Origin: JAXGYV01 sp040772045
Lineage (GTDB): Bacteria; Actinomycetota; Thermoleophilia; UBA2241
DNA: 64,000 bases
Direction of reading: 5' to 3'
Assembly (NCBI GenBank): GCA_040772045.1
Contig: JAXGYV010000006.1
Span: 1-64,000, forward strand
Both the position numbers and the translations under genes were made by a program. Below the pieces are notes generated by a model, which ran no database searches, was not told the origin of the DNA, and worked only from the letters and a program-made list of their open reading frames with translations. Position 1 is the stretch's first letter, and each line of letters begins with the position of its first letter. This document shows positions 40,410 through 49,956 of the stretch, piece by piece.

Positions 40410-41759
40410 GTGAGGAGCATCGTTGTCGGCGCCGGAGTGCTGGGGTTCAACCTGGCCCGGCGTCTTTCCCGCGAGAACCACAGTGTAGTGGTCGTGGACC
40501 ACGACGAGGCCAAGGTACGGCATGCACAGGAGTCACTCGACGTAGGCGTGGTGCATGGGCAAGGGAGTGGTCCGTCGGTACTGCTGGAGGCTGGTCTCGA
40601 GCAAGCGGACATGCTCGTGGCCGTCACCGGCAGCGATGAGACGAACATCGTGGCCTGCCTAATCGCTCAGACGCTCAACCACGAGGTCGTGCGCATTGCT
40701 CGACTGCGCGATCCCGCTTATCTGGGACCACAGGGGATCATCCACAAGGCAGCGCTCGACGTACAGCTGGTGATCAGCCCCGAGCAGGAGGTGGCGCACA
40801 GCGTGGGTCTGTTGGCCGCCGTGCCGGGAGCGTCCGATGTGCTCGACTTCGTCGGCGGCCGGGTGAAGGTGGTAGGGGTGCGTATCGATCCGGGCTCCCC
40901 GTTGGACGGCAAGCCGATCTCGGCTATCCGCTGGCTAGCCGAGGAGCAGGCCCTGCTCGCCGGCGTCTACCGGGAGGAGATGGTCTACGCGCCCTCTACG
41001 GACATGCGATTGGCGGGCGGAGATACCCTCTTCATGGTGACCACGCAGGAATCCACCCGGCGTGTGGTCACCAGGCTCGGCAAGCGCTGGGTGCGCACGC
41101 GGCACGTGATGATCGCCGGTGGCGGCCGGCGAGGTGTCGCCATCGCCAAGCACTTGAGTGCCGCGGGTGTGCATACCAGGATCATCGATCCCGACGCAGC
41201 GCTCTGCGAGCGACTTGTCGAGGAGGTGGGGGGGAGCGTGGTGTTGTGCGGCGACCCGCTGGATCAGGACTTATTGCGTGACGAGGGCGCGGGACGCATG
41301 GACCTCTTCGTCGGTGCCACGAACGACGAACAGCAGAGCGTGTTCGCCGCGCTGCTTGCCAAGCACCTGGGCGCCCGCCGTGTGGTCGCGCTGGTGGATA
41401 CGCCGAACCATGTTCCGTTCGCGCTGCGTATCGGGGTAGATGTTGTGCTCAGTCCCATGCTCACGGCGCTGGGTCCTCTCTTGCAGTTCGTGCGCCGCGG
41501 AGAGGTGGTCTCGGTGAGTACCCTACGCGAAGAGCTGGTAGAAGGCATCGAGTTCATCGCCTCGGCGGATTCCGAGATCGTCGGGCTGCCGCTGGGTTTG
41601 CTCCGTATGCCGCGAGGTTCGCTGGTGGGAGCCATTGTGCGCGACGAGCAGATCATTATCCCCGACGGGAACAGCGTGATCCAGCAAGGCGACCGGGTGG
41701 TGCTGTTCGCGCGGCCGCAGCTCATCCCACGGCTGCAGCGGCTGGTCGCGCGCACGTAG
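40410..41759 (+). CDS. trkA: Full-length (double) TrkA K+ uptake regulator
   Basis: A 449-aa protein with two tandem RCK units, like E. coli TrkA. The first starts MRSIVVGAGVLGFNLARRLS, with LVAVTGSDETNIVACLIAQ; its C-domain is around residues 140-225. The second unit starts near residue 230 (HVMIAGGGRRGVAIAKHLSA) and ends with a TrkA_C domain (GLLRMPRGSLVGAIVRDEQI, QQGDRVVLFARPQ). GTG 40410 has GAGGGAG upstream. trkH copy 1 begins 10 nt downstream. Confidence 0.93.
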   Translation: MRSIVVGAGVLGFNLARRLSRENHSVVVVDHDEAKVRHAQESLDVGVVHGQGSGPSVLLEAGLEQADMLVAVTGSDETNIVACLIAQTLNHEVVRIARLRDPAYLGPQGIIHKAALDVQLVISPEQEVAHSVGLLAAVPGASDVLDFVGGRVKVVGVRIDPGSPLDGKPISAIRWLAEEQALLAGVYREEMVYAPSTDMRLAGGDTLFMVTTQESTRRVVTRLGKRWVRTRHVMIAGGGRRGVAIAKHLSAAGVHTRIIDPDAALCERLVEEVGGSVVLCGDPLDQDLLRDEGAGRMDLFVGATNDEQQSVFAALLAKHLGARRVVALVDTPNHVPFALRIGVDVVLSPMLTALGPLLQFVRRGEVVSVSTLREELVEGIEFIASADSEIVGLPLGLLRMPRGSLVGAIVRDEQIIIPDGNSVIQQGDRVVLFARPQLIPRLQRLVART

Positions 41760-41956
41760 GCTGTCGCGAGTGGACGCACGCGCAACCGGGGAACGACTGC
41801 AGCGTCAAACGTTCCGGCCAGGCGTCACCGCGGCGAGTCGCGTCTGGTTCCTGCTGAGCAGTTGCTGCTCTGTCTGGCCGGTGTGCTGCTGGTGCCGCTG
41901 GCCGTCGCTGTCGTCTACGGCGAGGGGCGCATCGCGGAGGCTTTCTCTCCACGATC

Positions 41957-43270
41957 TTGCTCTGCACGATGGTTGGCGTTTCAGGGGTGTTCTTGTTCCG
42001 AAGCAGTTCGGGAACCCTGACTCGTCGTGAAGGCTTCGCCGTGGTCGGCATGGGGTGGATGCTCATCTGTCTTGCCGGGGCACTCCCCTTCGTCTTCAGT
42101 CACACGCTGGGTTTCGTGGACGCGCTGTTCGAGTGCGTCAGTGGCTTCACGGGCGCTGGCGCCAGCGTGATCCCCGACATCGAGAGCGTATCGCGGGGGA
42201 TCGTCTTCTGGCGTAGCTTCACCCACTGGCTGGGCGGCATGGGCTTCGTGGTGCTCTACATCGCCGTGTTCCCGCTGCTCGGCGTGGGCGCCATGCAGCT
42301 CTACCAGGCCGAGGCGCCGGGGCCGGAGAAAGACAAGGTAACGCCGCGCATTCGCGATACCGCTAAGGCGATGTGGCTCATCTATCTGGGCCTCACGAGT
42401 GTTCTGGTCATCTTGCTCTTGGTTGGCGGCATGAACCTCTTCGACGCGCTGTGCCACTCTTTCGGTTCGATCGCCACCGGCGGCTTTTCCACCCGTAACG
42501 CAAGCATTGGTGCCTACCAGAGCGCCTACATCGAGTGGGTCATCCTCATCTTCCTCTGCCTGTCGGCTACCAACTTCACCCTGCACTACTTCGTGCTACG
42601 GGGAAGACCGATGCGACTCCTCAGGGACCCCGAATGGCGCTTCTTCACTAGCCTCGTGGTTGGCGTGAGCCTCATCTGCACGGTCCTGGTGGCGACGCAG
42701 CTCCGCGAGCCCTTTTGGGAGGCTCTCCGGCACGGGACCTTTGTCGCCGTGTCGACCATTACCACCACCGGGTATGTGACCGCTGACTACGAGGTGTGGC
42801 CCTACCTGGCCCAGTTCCTGCTTTTCACTTGCCTGTTCGTTGGGGGATCGGCCGCGTCGACAGCGGGTGGCATCAAGATCGTGCGCGTGTTGGTCGCTCT
42901 TCGGCACGTCTGGCGGCAGCTCGCCCTTGTGGTTCATCCGCGCATGGTCTCGCCCATCCGGCTCGGGGAACGGGTGCTCAGCGTGCCCCTCATTCGCGGC
43001 GTCCTGGCCTTCATCGGTCTGTATATGGCTGTGTTTGGCATCAGTGCAGCCGGACTGTCTCTCACGGGGCTAGATTTGCCCACGGCGCTTTCCGCGGTGG
43101 TTGCCTGCATGTCGAACGTTGGTCCCGGACTGGCGGACGTTGGCCCTACCGACACCTACGCCGCCATTCACCCGGCCGGCAAGCTGCTCCTCTCGTTCTG
43201 CATGCTGGCCGGCCGTCTTGAGCTCTACACCGTGCTGCTGCTGTTCACGCCGCGCTTCTGGCGGAGATAG
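41957..43270 (+). CDS. trkH: TrkH K+ transporter subunit, copy 1 (N-terminus frameshifted; full locus 41770-43270)
   Basis: The main frame encodes 437 aa of TrkH. All four selectivity-loop regions are present (SGFTGAGASVIPD, FGSIATGGFSTRNAS, VSTITTTGYVTADYEVWP, CMSNVGPGLADVGP). The first membrane helices lie in another frame from GTG 41770. Comparison with copy 2 shows two single-base deletions, near 41861 and near 41944, that break the N-terminus. Restoring both would give a protein of about 500 aa. Either the gene is damaged or these are assembly errors. It follows the double TrkA gene by 10 nt. Confidence 0.85.
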   Translation: MLCTMVGVSGVFLFRSSSGTLTRREGFAVVGMGWMLICLAGALPFVFSHTLGFVDALFECVSGFTGAGASVIPDIESVSRGIVFWRSFTHWLGGMGFVVLYIAVFPLLGVGAMQLYQAEAPGPEKDKVTPRIRDTAKAMWLIYLGLTSVLVILLLVGGMNLFDALCHSFGSIATGGFSTRNASIGAYQSAYIEWVILIFLCLSATNFTLHYFVLRGRPMRLLRDPEWRFFTSLVVGVSLICTVLVATQLREPFWEALRHGTFVAVSTITTTGYVTADYEVWPYLAQFLLFTCLFVGGSAASTAGGIKIVRVLVALRHVWRQLALVVHPRMVSPIRLGERVLSVPLIRGVLAFIGLYMAVFGISAAGLSLTGLDLPTALSAVVACMSNVGPGLADVGPTDTYAAIHPAGKLLLSFCMLAGRLELYTVLLLFTPRFWRR

Positions 43271-43723
43271 CCGAACATGGGATCCTCCGCGTCGTCATCG
43301 GTCGGTTTCCGGCGTTTCCCAGAGCGACGAGAGCGGCCAGTCTGGTTGATTCGCGGTAAGATACGCGTGTTCTTCGGTGCCCTGCCCTTGAGCGACTTTG
43401 TTTCTGCAACCAGAGTGGTTGGCGCGGCGCTTCGTGAATGCACAGGCAGTCGCTCGGGTGCTCTCTCTCGGCGCCTCGTTACATTCGGCGCACACCGTTG
43501 CCTTGGCTCGTGCCGCCGCTGCTCGATCGTGTGACGGGTTGGCTTCGTGGGGTGCTTCGCATGTCTGCACCGATGTGACGAGTGCGGAGGGCTTTCACTG
43601 CGGATGGAGAGCAGGCACAATGCTTTCTGCTCTGGGGAGTCGCGGCTTGGCACTGCCCCTGTGTCCGGTGGCGCGACTATCGAATCACGGCACCTGTTGG
43701 TCGACAGATAGTCTTCGTCGCAC
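43271..43723 (+). other. 453-nt gap between the two trkH copies
   Basis: No coding region or RNA that I recognise. There is no obvious similarity to the trkH genes on either side, so it is not a leftover of a third copy. A c-di-AMP or K+ riboswitch was looked for by eye and not found. Confidence 0.4.
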
Positions 43724-45225
<1,502 letters not shown>

Positions 45226-45389
45226 TGCACCGCAGGCACAAGCTCATATGGCTTGCGTGCTCCGCAGCGTGACCTCATGACACGGTGTAGCCGGGATTTC
45301 TGCCCGCTCTGCGTCGGTTGACCCTCCTGGCGGGCGTGTCTAAGATAGCCGGGCTCTTTCGCGCCCTGTTCGTGGGCGCAGCCACCTGT

Positions 45390-45465
45390 GGCGGGGTAGC
45401 TCAGTTGGTAGAGCACATGACTGAAAATCATGGTGTCGACGGTTCAATTCCGCCCCCCGCCACCA
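45390..45465 (+). tRNA. tRNA-Phe (GAA)
   Basis: A complete cloverleaf of 76 nt with encoded CCA. Acceptor stem GGCGGGG/CCCCGCC, D-arm TAGCTCAGTTGGTAGAGC, anticodon arm CATGACTGAAAATCATG with anticodon GAA, T-arm GGTTCAATTCC. One A-C mismatch appears in the T stem. The preceding 164 nt after trkH copy 2 hold no gene. Confidence 0.97.
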
Positions 45466-45809
45466 CACCAAATTTCCGCAAGACGACGTGCCTTCCGGCG
45501 TTCGCCGTGTTTACGAGCTTTCACCACGTGGCGGCTCGGGAGAGGCCGGCGTGAGCATGAGCGCGGTCCGCGTGGCGCTGGCGGGGGCACAGGTCGCAGT
45601 CAGATAGGCGTTCTAAGGCTATCGCGGCGCGCGCTGCACCCCCGTACGGTGAAGCTCCAGATATGCCGGCTCAAACGCGTGCACAGTATGCGGAGTGTAA
45701 CGCCGTCGGTGCGGATCTTAGCCGGCATGGTCGAGTAGACTGCAGCGCGAGCGCGGTAGCGCGGCATGTGCCGGCCAGTGTGGCGAGGGGCCAGAAGGGG
45801 TGCGCAAGA
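45466..45809 (+). other. 344-nt region between tRNA-Phe and the CstB-like gene
   Basis: No gene, repeat or recognisable RNA. The frame of the downstream gene is open upstream to 45663 but that extension is not protein-like. A promoter for the downstream gene is expected here but I cannot point to it. Confidence 0.4.
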
Positions 45810-47186
45810 ATGCTCTTCGAGCGCTTCGAAGCGTCAGGGTTGGCGCACTACTCGTACCTCGTGGGAGATGGTACCGCGGCGGCGGTGATCGACCCGCGGC
45901 GCGATGCCGCTGTTTATCAGCGGGTCGCGCTGCGGAACGGCATGCGCATTACGACTATCTTGGAGACACATCGCCACGAGGATTTCGTGAGCGGGTCAGT
46001 AGAGCTCGCGAGCCGTACGGGGGCTCGCATCTACCACGCCGATGCGCAGCTCGCGTATGCCTACGGAGAGCCAACGACGGCGGGACAACGGTTCCCGGTT
46101 GGCCGTCTCGCCCTTGAAGCTCTTGCCACTCCTGGCCATACACCGGGCTCGGTCGCCTATCTGCTGTACGATCCCAAAGGCAGGCTCTGGATGGCGTTTT
46201 CTGGAGACACGCTGTTCGCGGGAGATGTGGGCCGGGTGGATCTGGTCGAGGGGGGTGATCCCCTGGCCATGGCAGAGCTGCTCTACGACTCTCTCCATCG
46301 GCGTCTGCTCCCGCTCGGTGACGAGGTAATCGTCTGTCCCGCTCACGGCGCGGGGTCGGTGTGCGGAGTGGCGATCGCAGAGCGCATGATCACCACTATT
46401 GGACTGGAACGTCGCTTCAACCCGAGGCTCCAGCTTGACCGGAGTGCGTTCCTGCGGGAGGCGAGTGCGACACATCACCGACCACCGTACTTTCGCCGTG
46501 TCGAGTTACTGAACGTTCGCGGCGCACCGCTGCCGCGGTGGTTCCCGCTGCCAGAGATACTCTCTTCCGAGCGATTTGCCGCGGCGCTTGCGAACGGTGC
46601 GGCAGTACTCGACGTGCGCAGCGAGCTGGCGTTCGGCGCTGCTCATATCCCCGGGGCCATCTCCATTGGTCTGTCGCGTGTGTCGCGGTATGTCGGCTCG
46701 CTCGTGCCGCTTGAGTCGCCGCTCCTCCTGGTCGGTGAAGGTGATCAGATCGTAGCGGCCGCGTGCGAGCTCGTTCGACTGGGCTACGATCAAGTGGTGG
46801 GCTCGCTCGCTGATGGCATGAGCGCCTGGAGTCAAAGCGGTCGGGCGGTGGCCTCCGTCGACACTGTGAGCGTCCAGCAGCTCTGCGAGCTGCTGGACGA
46901 CCGTGGCCCGGTCGCTGTGCTCGATGTGCGTACTACGGGCGAGACCCTCAGTGCTGGCGAGATCGAGGTGGCTACGCACATCTCTCTCGTCGAGTTACCG
47001 GTACGCCTGCAGGAAGTACCGCCGGGACCGCTGTACATCTTCTGCGGGAGCGGTGCTCGGGCGATGACGGCGGCGAGCGTACTGGCTGCCGCTGGCCGGC
47101 GCGATCTGCACGTCGTCCTGGGCGGCGTGACGGCGTGGCGTTCGGTTCGTTGCCCGCTGCGTTTTCCGGAGAGACCCCGACGCTAG
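45810..47186 (+). CDS. MBL-fold persulfide dioxygenase-like protein with two rhodanese domains (CstB-like)
   Basis: A 458-aa protein. Residues about 1-225 are a metallo-beta-lactamase fold of the ETHE1/CstB group; the metal motif reads ETHRHEDFVSG, so the final His of HxHxDH is Phe, and later ATPGHTPGSVAYLL and FSGDTLFAGDVGRVDLVEGG follow. Residues about 255-350 are a first rhodanese domain without the catalytic Cys; residues about 365-455 are a second with Cys in IFCGSGARA. The layout suggests sulfide or persulfide detoxification. Its stop overlaps the end of the convergent STAS gene by 4 nt. Confidence 0.87.
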   Translation: MLFERFEASGLAHYSYLVGDGTAAAVIDPRRDAAVYQRVALRNGMRITTILETHRHEDFVSGSVELASRTGARIYHADAQLAYAYGEPTTAGQRFPVGRLALEALATPGHTPGSVAYLLYDPKGRLWMAFSGDTLFAGDVGRVDLVEGGDPLAMAELLYDSLHRRLLPLGDEVIVCPAHGAGSVCGVAIAERMITTIGLERRFNPRLQLDRSAFLREASATHHRPPYFRRVELLNVRGAPLPRWFPLPEILSSERFAAALANGAAVLDVRSELAFGAAHIPGAISIGLSRVSRYVGSLVPLESPLLLVGEGDQIVAAACELVRLGYDQVVGSLADGMSAWSQSGRAVASVDTVSVQQLCELLDDRGPVAVLDVRTTGETLSAGEIEVATHISLVELPVRLQEVPPGPLYIFCGSGARAMTAASVLAAAGRRDLHVVLGGVTAWRSVRCPLRFPERPRR

Positions 47187-47488
47187 ACGAAGAGGTCTTC
47201 GCCTACGAGCTGGCGTACGCGGAGCATGTCGAAGACCTGCGTCACGGCAGGAGTAAGGTTACGGATGCGCAGCGGAACTCCCCGCTGTTGCATGTCCAGG
47301 CAGAGCCTGACGAAGATGCCGGTACCCGACGAATCGACGAACCTGACGCCGCCGAAGTCCAGGGTGACGCCGGCGGGACCGGCCGCTTCCTGCACCGCCC
47401 AGCGAAGCGTCTCGGCGCAATCGAGGTCCATCTCGCCCTGTAGGTATACGACCGGCTCAGAGTCCTTCTCGATAATGGTATGGAGCAT
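47183..47488 (-). CDS. STAS domain anti-sigma factor antagonist
   Basis: A 101-aa single STAS domain of the RsbV/SpoIIAA type. The phosphorylatable serine is in FVDSSGTGIFVRL, following VTLDFGGVRFVDSS. It starts at ATG 47488, 12 nt after the ATPase gene ends. Partner-switching role: bound by or phosphorylated by the adjacent ATPase and dephosphorylated by the SpoIIE-type phosphatase of the same operon. No sigma factor gene is nearby. Confidence 0.92.
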   Translation of the reverse strand: MLHTIIEKDSEPVVYLQGEMDLDCAETLRWAVQEAAGPAGVTLDFGGVRFVDSSGTGIFVRLCLDMQQRGVPLRIRNLTPAVTQVFDMLRVRQLVGEDLFV

Positions 47489-47500
47489 CTGATCCTCTCG

Positions 47501-48310
47501 CTAGGTAGTCTGGTCCAGCAACAGTGTGGTGCCGGATGGGCACGTATGCAAGCTGATGCGGTCGATGTGCTCGAGGATGATCCTATACCCGTAGCCCATA
47601 GATGGCTGCATGCCGGCGGCGGGCTTGTCGTACCAGTTCAAGAAAGTGAGGCCAGGTCCAGTGTCGGCGACCACTACCCGTGCGGTGTTGGGGAGCTTGA
47701 TGAGCGAGAGGCTGCCGACTCCTCCGCCGTGGATGAGGGTGTTGGTTGCCGCCTCGCAGGCGCCGAGGACCACGTGCTCGCGGGAGATCGCGGCGATGCC
47801 GAGGGCTTCCAACCCCGTGCTGAGGTGCTTGCGAGCTGCCGCCAGAGTCCCCGGTCCCGTGATCTCGCGGTAGAGCATCTGTTCGCCGCTCGTGAGCTCG
47901 GCGGCGAGCTGTGAGGCATCGAGGAATCGCAGTTTTCCGCAGGCTACTGCCGCCGCGAGGTCGCTCAGGATCTCGGAGAGGCTGCGGCGGTGGTCTCCGT
48001 GTGTTCGACGCCATCCGTTGCTGTGGATGCAAAGGACCTCGCAGTACTCACCGGAGGGGATGAGGCACAACTCGTCGATATCACTGCCGGGGGTGGTCCG
48101 TACGATGAAGGCGCGGTGGGTCATGGCGTCGTGGGCGCGCGTCGCGATCTCGGCGCGGAGGCCGGGCGATGGATCGTTGCCCAGGACGGTGCGCAGAGTA
48201 GTGGTGCGCGCGTCGTAGCGGAGGACGCGGAGGGTGGCCGGGCGACCATCGTGACCCGCGACTGGTCCCAGCGGTATCTTGTGTGGCAGTGCGCTCGGGT
48301 GTGCTTTCAT
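47501..48310 (-). CDS. RsbW/RsbT-like HATPase with unknown N-terminal region
   Basis: A 269-aa protein. The C-terminal half (about residues 150-265) is a GHKL ATPase of the anti-sigma kinase type: N-box VLGACEAATNTLIHGGG, G1 VVVADTGPGLTF, G2 SMGYGYRIILEHIDRI. The N-terminal 140 residues have no motif I recognise and are absent from classical RsbW/RsbT. Its start overlaps the SpoIIE gene by 4 nt. It should phosphorylate or bind the adjacent STAS protein. Confidence 0.87.
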   Translation of the reverse strand: MKAHPSALPHKIPLGPVAGHDGRPATLRVLRYDARTTTLRTVLGNDPSPGLRAEIATRAHDAMTHRAFIVRTTPGSDIDELCLIPSGEYCEVLCIHSNGWRRTHGDHRRSLSEILSDLAAAVACGKLRFLDASQLAAELTSGEQMLYREITGPGTLAAARKHLSTGLEALGIAAISREHVVLGACEAATNTLIHGGGVGSLSLIKLPNTARVVVADTGPGLTFLNWYDKPAAGMQPSMGYGYRIILEHIDRISLHTCPSGTTLLLDQTT

Positions 48311-49956
48311 GTGGTTTCGGAGAGGCGTACGAGGAGGAGTGTGGCGTCGTCGGTCGGCTCGTTGCCCTCACGGAATATATCGACCGTCCGCCAAGTTTCC
48401 TGGAGGATGTCTTCGAGAGATTTGTGTCGTAGCCCGAAAAGGAGCGTGCTCAGCCTCTGCACGCCGAATTGCTCGCCGTCCGCTCGCCGTGTCTCGGTTA
48501 TTCCATCGGTGAACAGCGCGAGTACGTCGCCGGGCGCTGCCGCCACAGTATCCTCGGGGAAGTCGAGGTTGGGCCGCACGCCCAGCATGGGCCCTTGTGA
48601 TGCTATGTGGCGGACTCCGGTCGCGTTCAGATGGAGCACGGGGTTGTGCCCGGCATTGGCCAGGGTGAGCGTACCGCGTACGGGATCGTAGAGGAGATAG
48701 ACGGCGGTGAGGAAGTACGGCAGCTGCTGTCCCTCGAGGTCGCGGGCCAGTGAGTCGTTGACCTGGTGGAGGATCTCTCCCGGTCGTCCACCGGGTGCGG
48801 CCGCTTCGTGAACAACCGAGCGCGCCATGGCCATGATCAGCGCGGCCGCCAGACCCTTGCCCATCACGTCGCCGCAGACAATGCCCAGGCGGCCGTCACG
48901 GTAGGGGACGAAGTCGAAGTAGTCGCCGCCCATCTCACTCAGGAAGGCGATTCGATGGGCGATCTCGAGCCCTGCTACCTGTGGCGTTGTTTGGGGAAGC
49001 AGATCGATCTGGATGCGGCGCGCGCGCTCGATCTCCGCCGCCACCCTGCGCTGTGCGGTGCGCAGCTCATCATGGAGCTGTTCGGACGCCGCGAGCTCCT
49101 GGCGGAAGCTGGCGAGCTCCACTTTGTGCGAGGCTCGCTCGCGCGCGCGTGTTACGTAAATGTCATAGGAGTAGTAGATGAGGAACAACGGTGGCAGGCC
49201 GAGCAGCAGTCCCGGCAGTCCGAGTTGCAAGTACAGCCATGCCACGAGGAGGGCGAGCGAGGCGCCTGTCAGGTAACTCGTGATGCCCCACTGGTAGTTG
49301 GTGCGCCATACATTTGCTGGTCGCTCGCCCGTAGAGAGACTGATCACTGTTGCCAGTACGGTGGTGGTGATCAGGAAATCGAGGCCCGCGTACGCGTACG
49401 CGGGCAACACGATGGTGCTGAATGCGTCGCCTTGCCCGACGAGTACCTCGTATACGTGGCCTGCCAGAAAAGTGGCGAGTACGAAGTTGCCGATGTTCAG
49501 CGTGACCTTCAATGGGTCGCGGGTGAGCCACAGCGCGCCGCCGCCCGACACCGCGGCCACGAGCATGGCGGGCCAGATGCCGAAGACGATCAGGGTGGCC
49601 AGCGTGGGCACAAAGGAGAGCGTGATCACGCCCACGCCGGGAAGCCGTACCTCGCGCAGGTCGGCCACGGTAGCCATGGCCATGAATCCGAGGACGGCGA
49701 GCGGGAATGGTTCGCTCCACGCGCTGCCGGCGATCACCAGGCAGGCGATGGCGGTCAGGCCCACCAGACAGACGAAGACGGGGACGGCCGCGCGATGTCG
49801 CGTGGCCGTCCCCGTCTGTTCCGCGGTGTGGGTTGCGGCTACTGCCCCTGGAGCAGCGTGGTCCAGCGATATCGGGTCCACCGATACCTGGTCCACCTGT
49901 ACCTCGTCCAGCGATACCTCGTCCACCGATACCTGGTCCACTTGTACTCGTTCCAA
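48307..49956 (-). CDS. Membrane SpoIIE-type PP2C phosphatase
   Basis: A protein of up to 549 aa. The N-terminal membrane part has about seven helices (residues about 45-265), a coiled coil follows (SHKVELASFRQELAASEQLH), then a PPM phosphatase of the SpoIIE/RsbU type from about residue 310: RIQIDLLPQTTP, SEMGGDYFDFVPY, VCGDVMGKGLAAALIM, TDGITETRRADGEQFG, EPTDDATLLLV. The start is unclear: TTG 49956 or internal GTG codons all fall in the repeat DNA of the upstream subtilase. Read from TTG it begins with VDQVS/VDEVS repeats. Confidence 0.88.
   Translation of the reverse strand: MERVQVDQVSVDEVSLDEVQVDQVSVDPISLDHAAPGAVAATHTAEQTGTATRHRAAVPVFVCLVGLTAIACLVIAGSAWSEPFPLAVLGFMAMATVADLREVRLPGVGVITLSFVPTLATLIVFGIWPAMLVAAVSGGGALWLTRDPLKVTLNIGNFVLATFLAGHVYEVLVGQGDAFSTIVLPAYAYAGLDFLITTTVLATVISLSTGERPANVWRTNYQWGITSYLTGASLALLVAWLYLQLGLPGLLLGLPPLFLIYYSYDIYVTRARERASHKVELASFRQELAASEQLHDELRTAQRRVAAEIERARRIQIDLLPQTTPQVAGLEIAHRIAFLSEMGGDYFDFVPYRDGRLGIVCGDVMGKGLAAALIMAMARSVVHEAAAPGGRPGEILHQVNDSLARDLEGQQLPYFLTAVYLLYDPVRGTLTLANAGHNPVLHLNATGVRHIASQGPMLGVRPNLDFPEDTVAAAPGDVLALFTDGITETRRADGEQFGVQRLSTLLFGLRHKSLEDILQETWRTVDIFREGNEPTDDATLLLVRLSETT

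Noticed and set aside
43271..43723. c-di-AMP (ydaO) riboswitch or a third trkH fragment between the trkH copies
   Set aside because: No ydaO-type conserved blocks and no similarity to trkH were seen.
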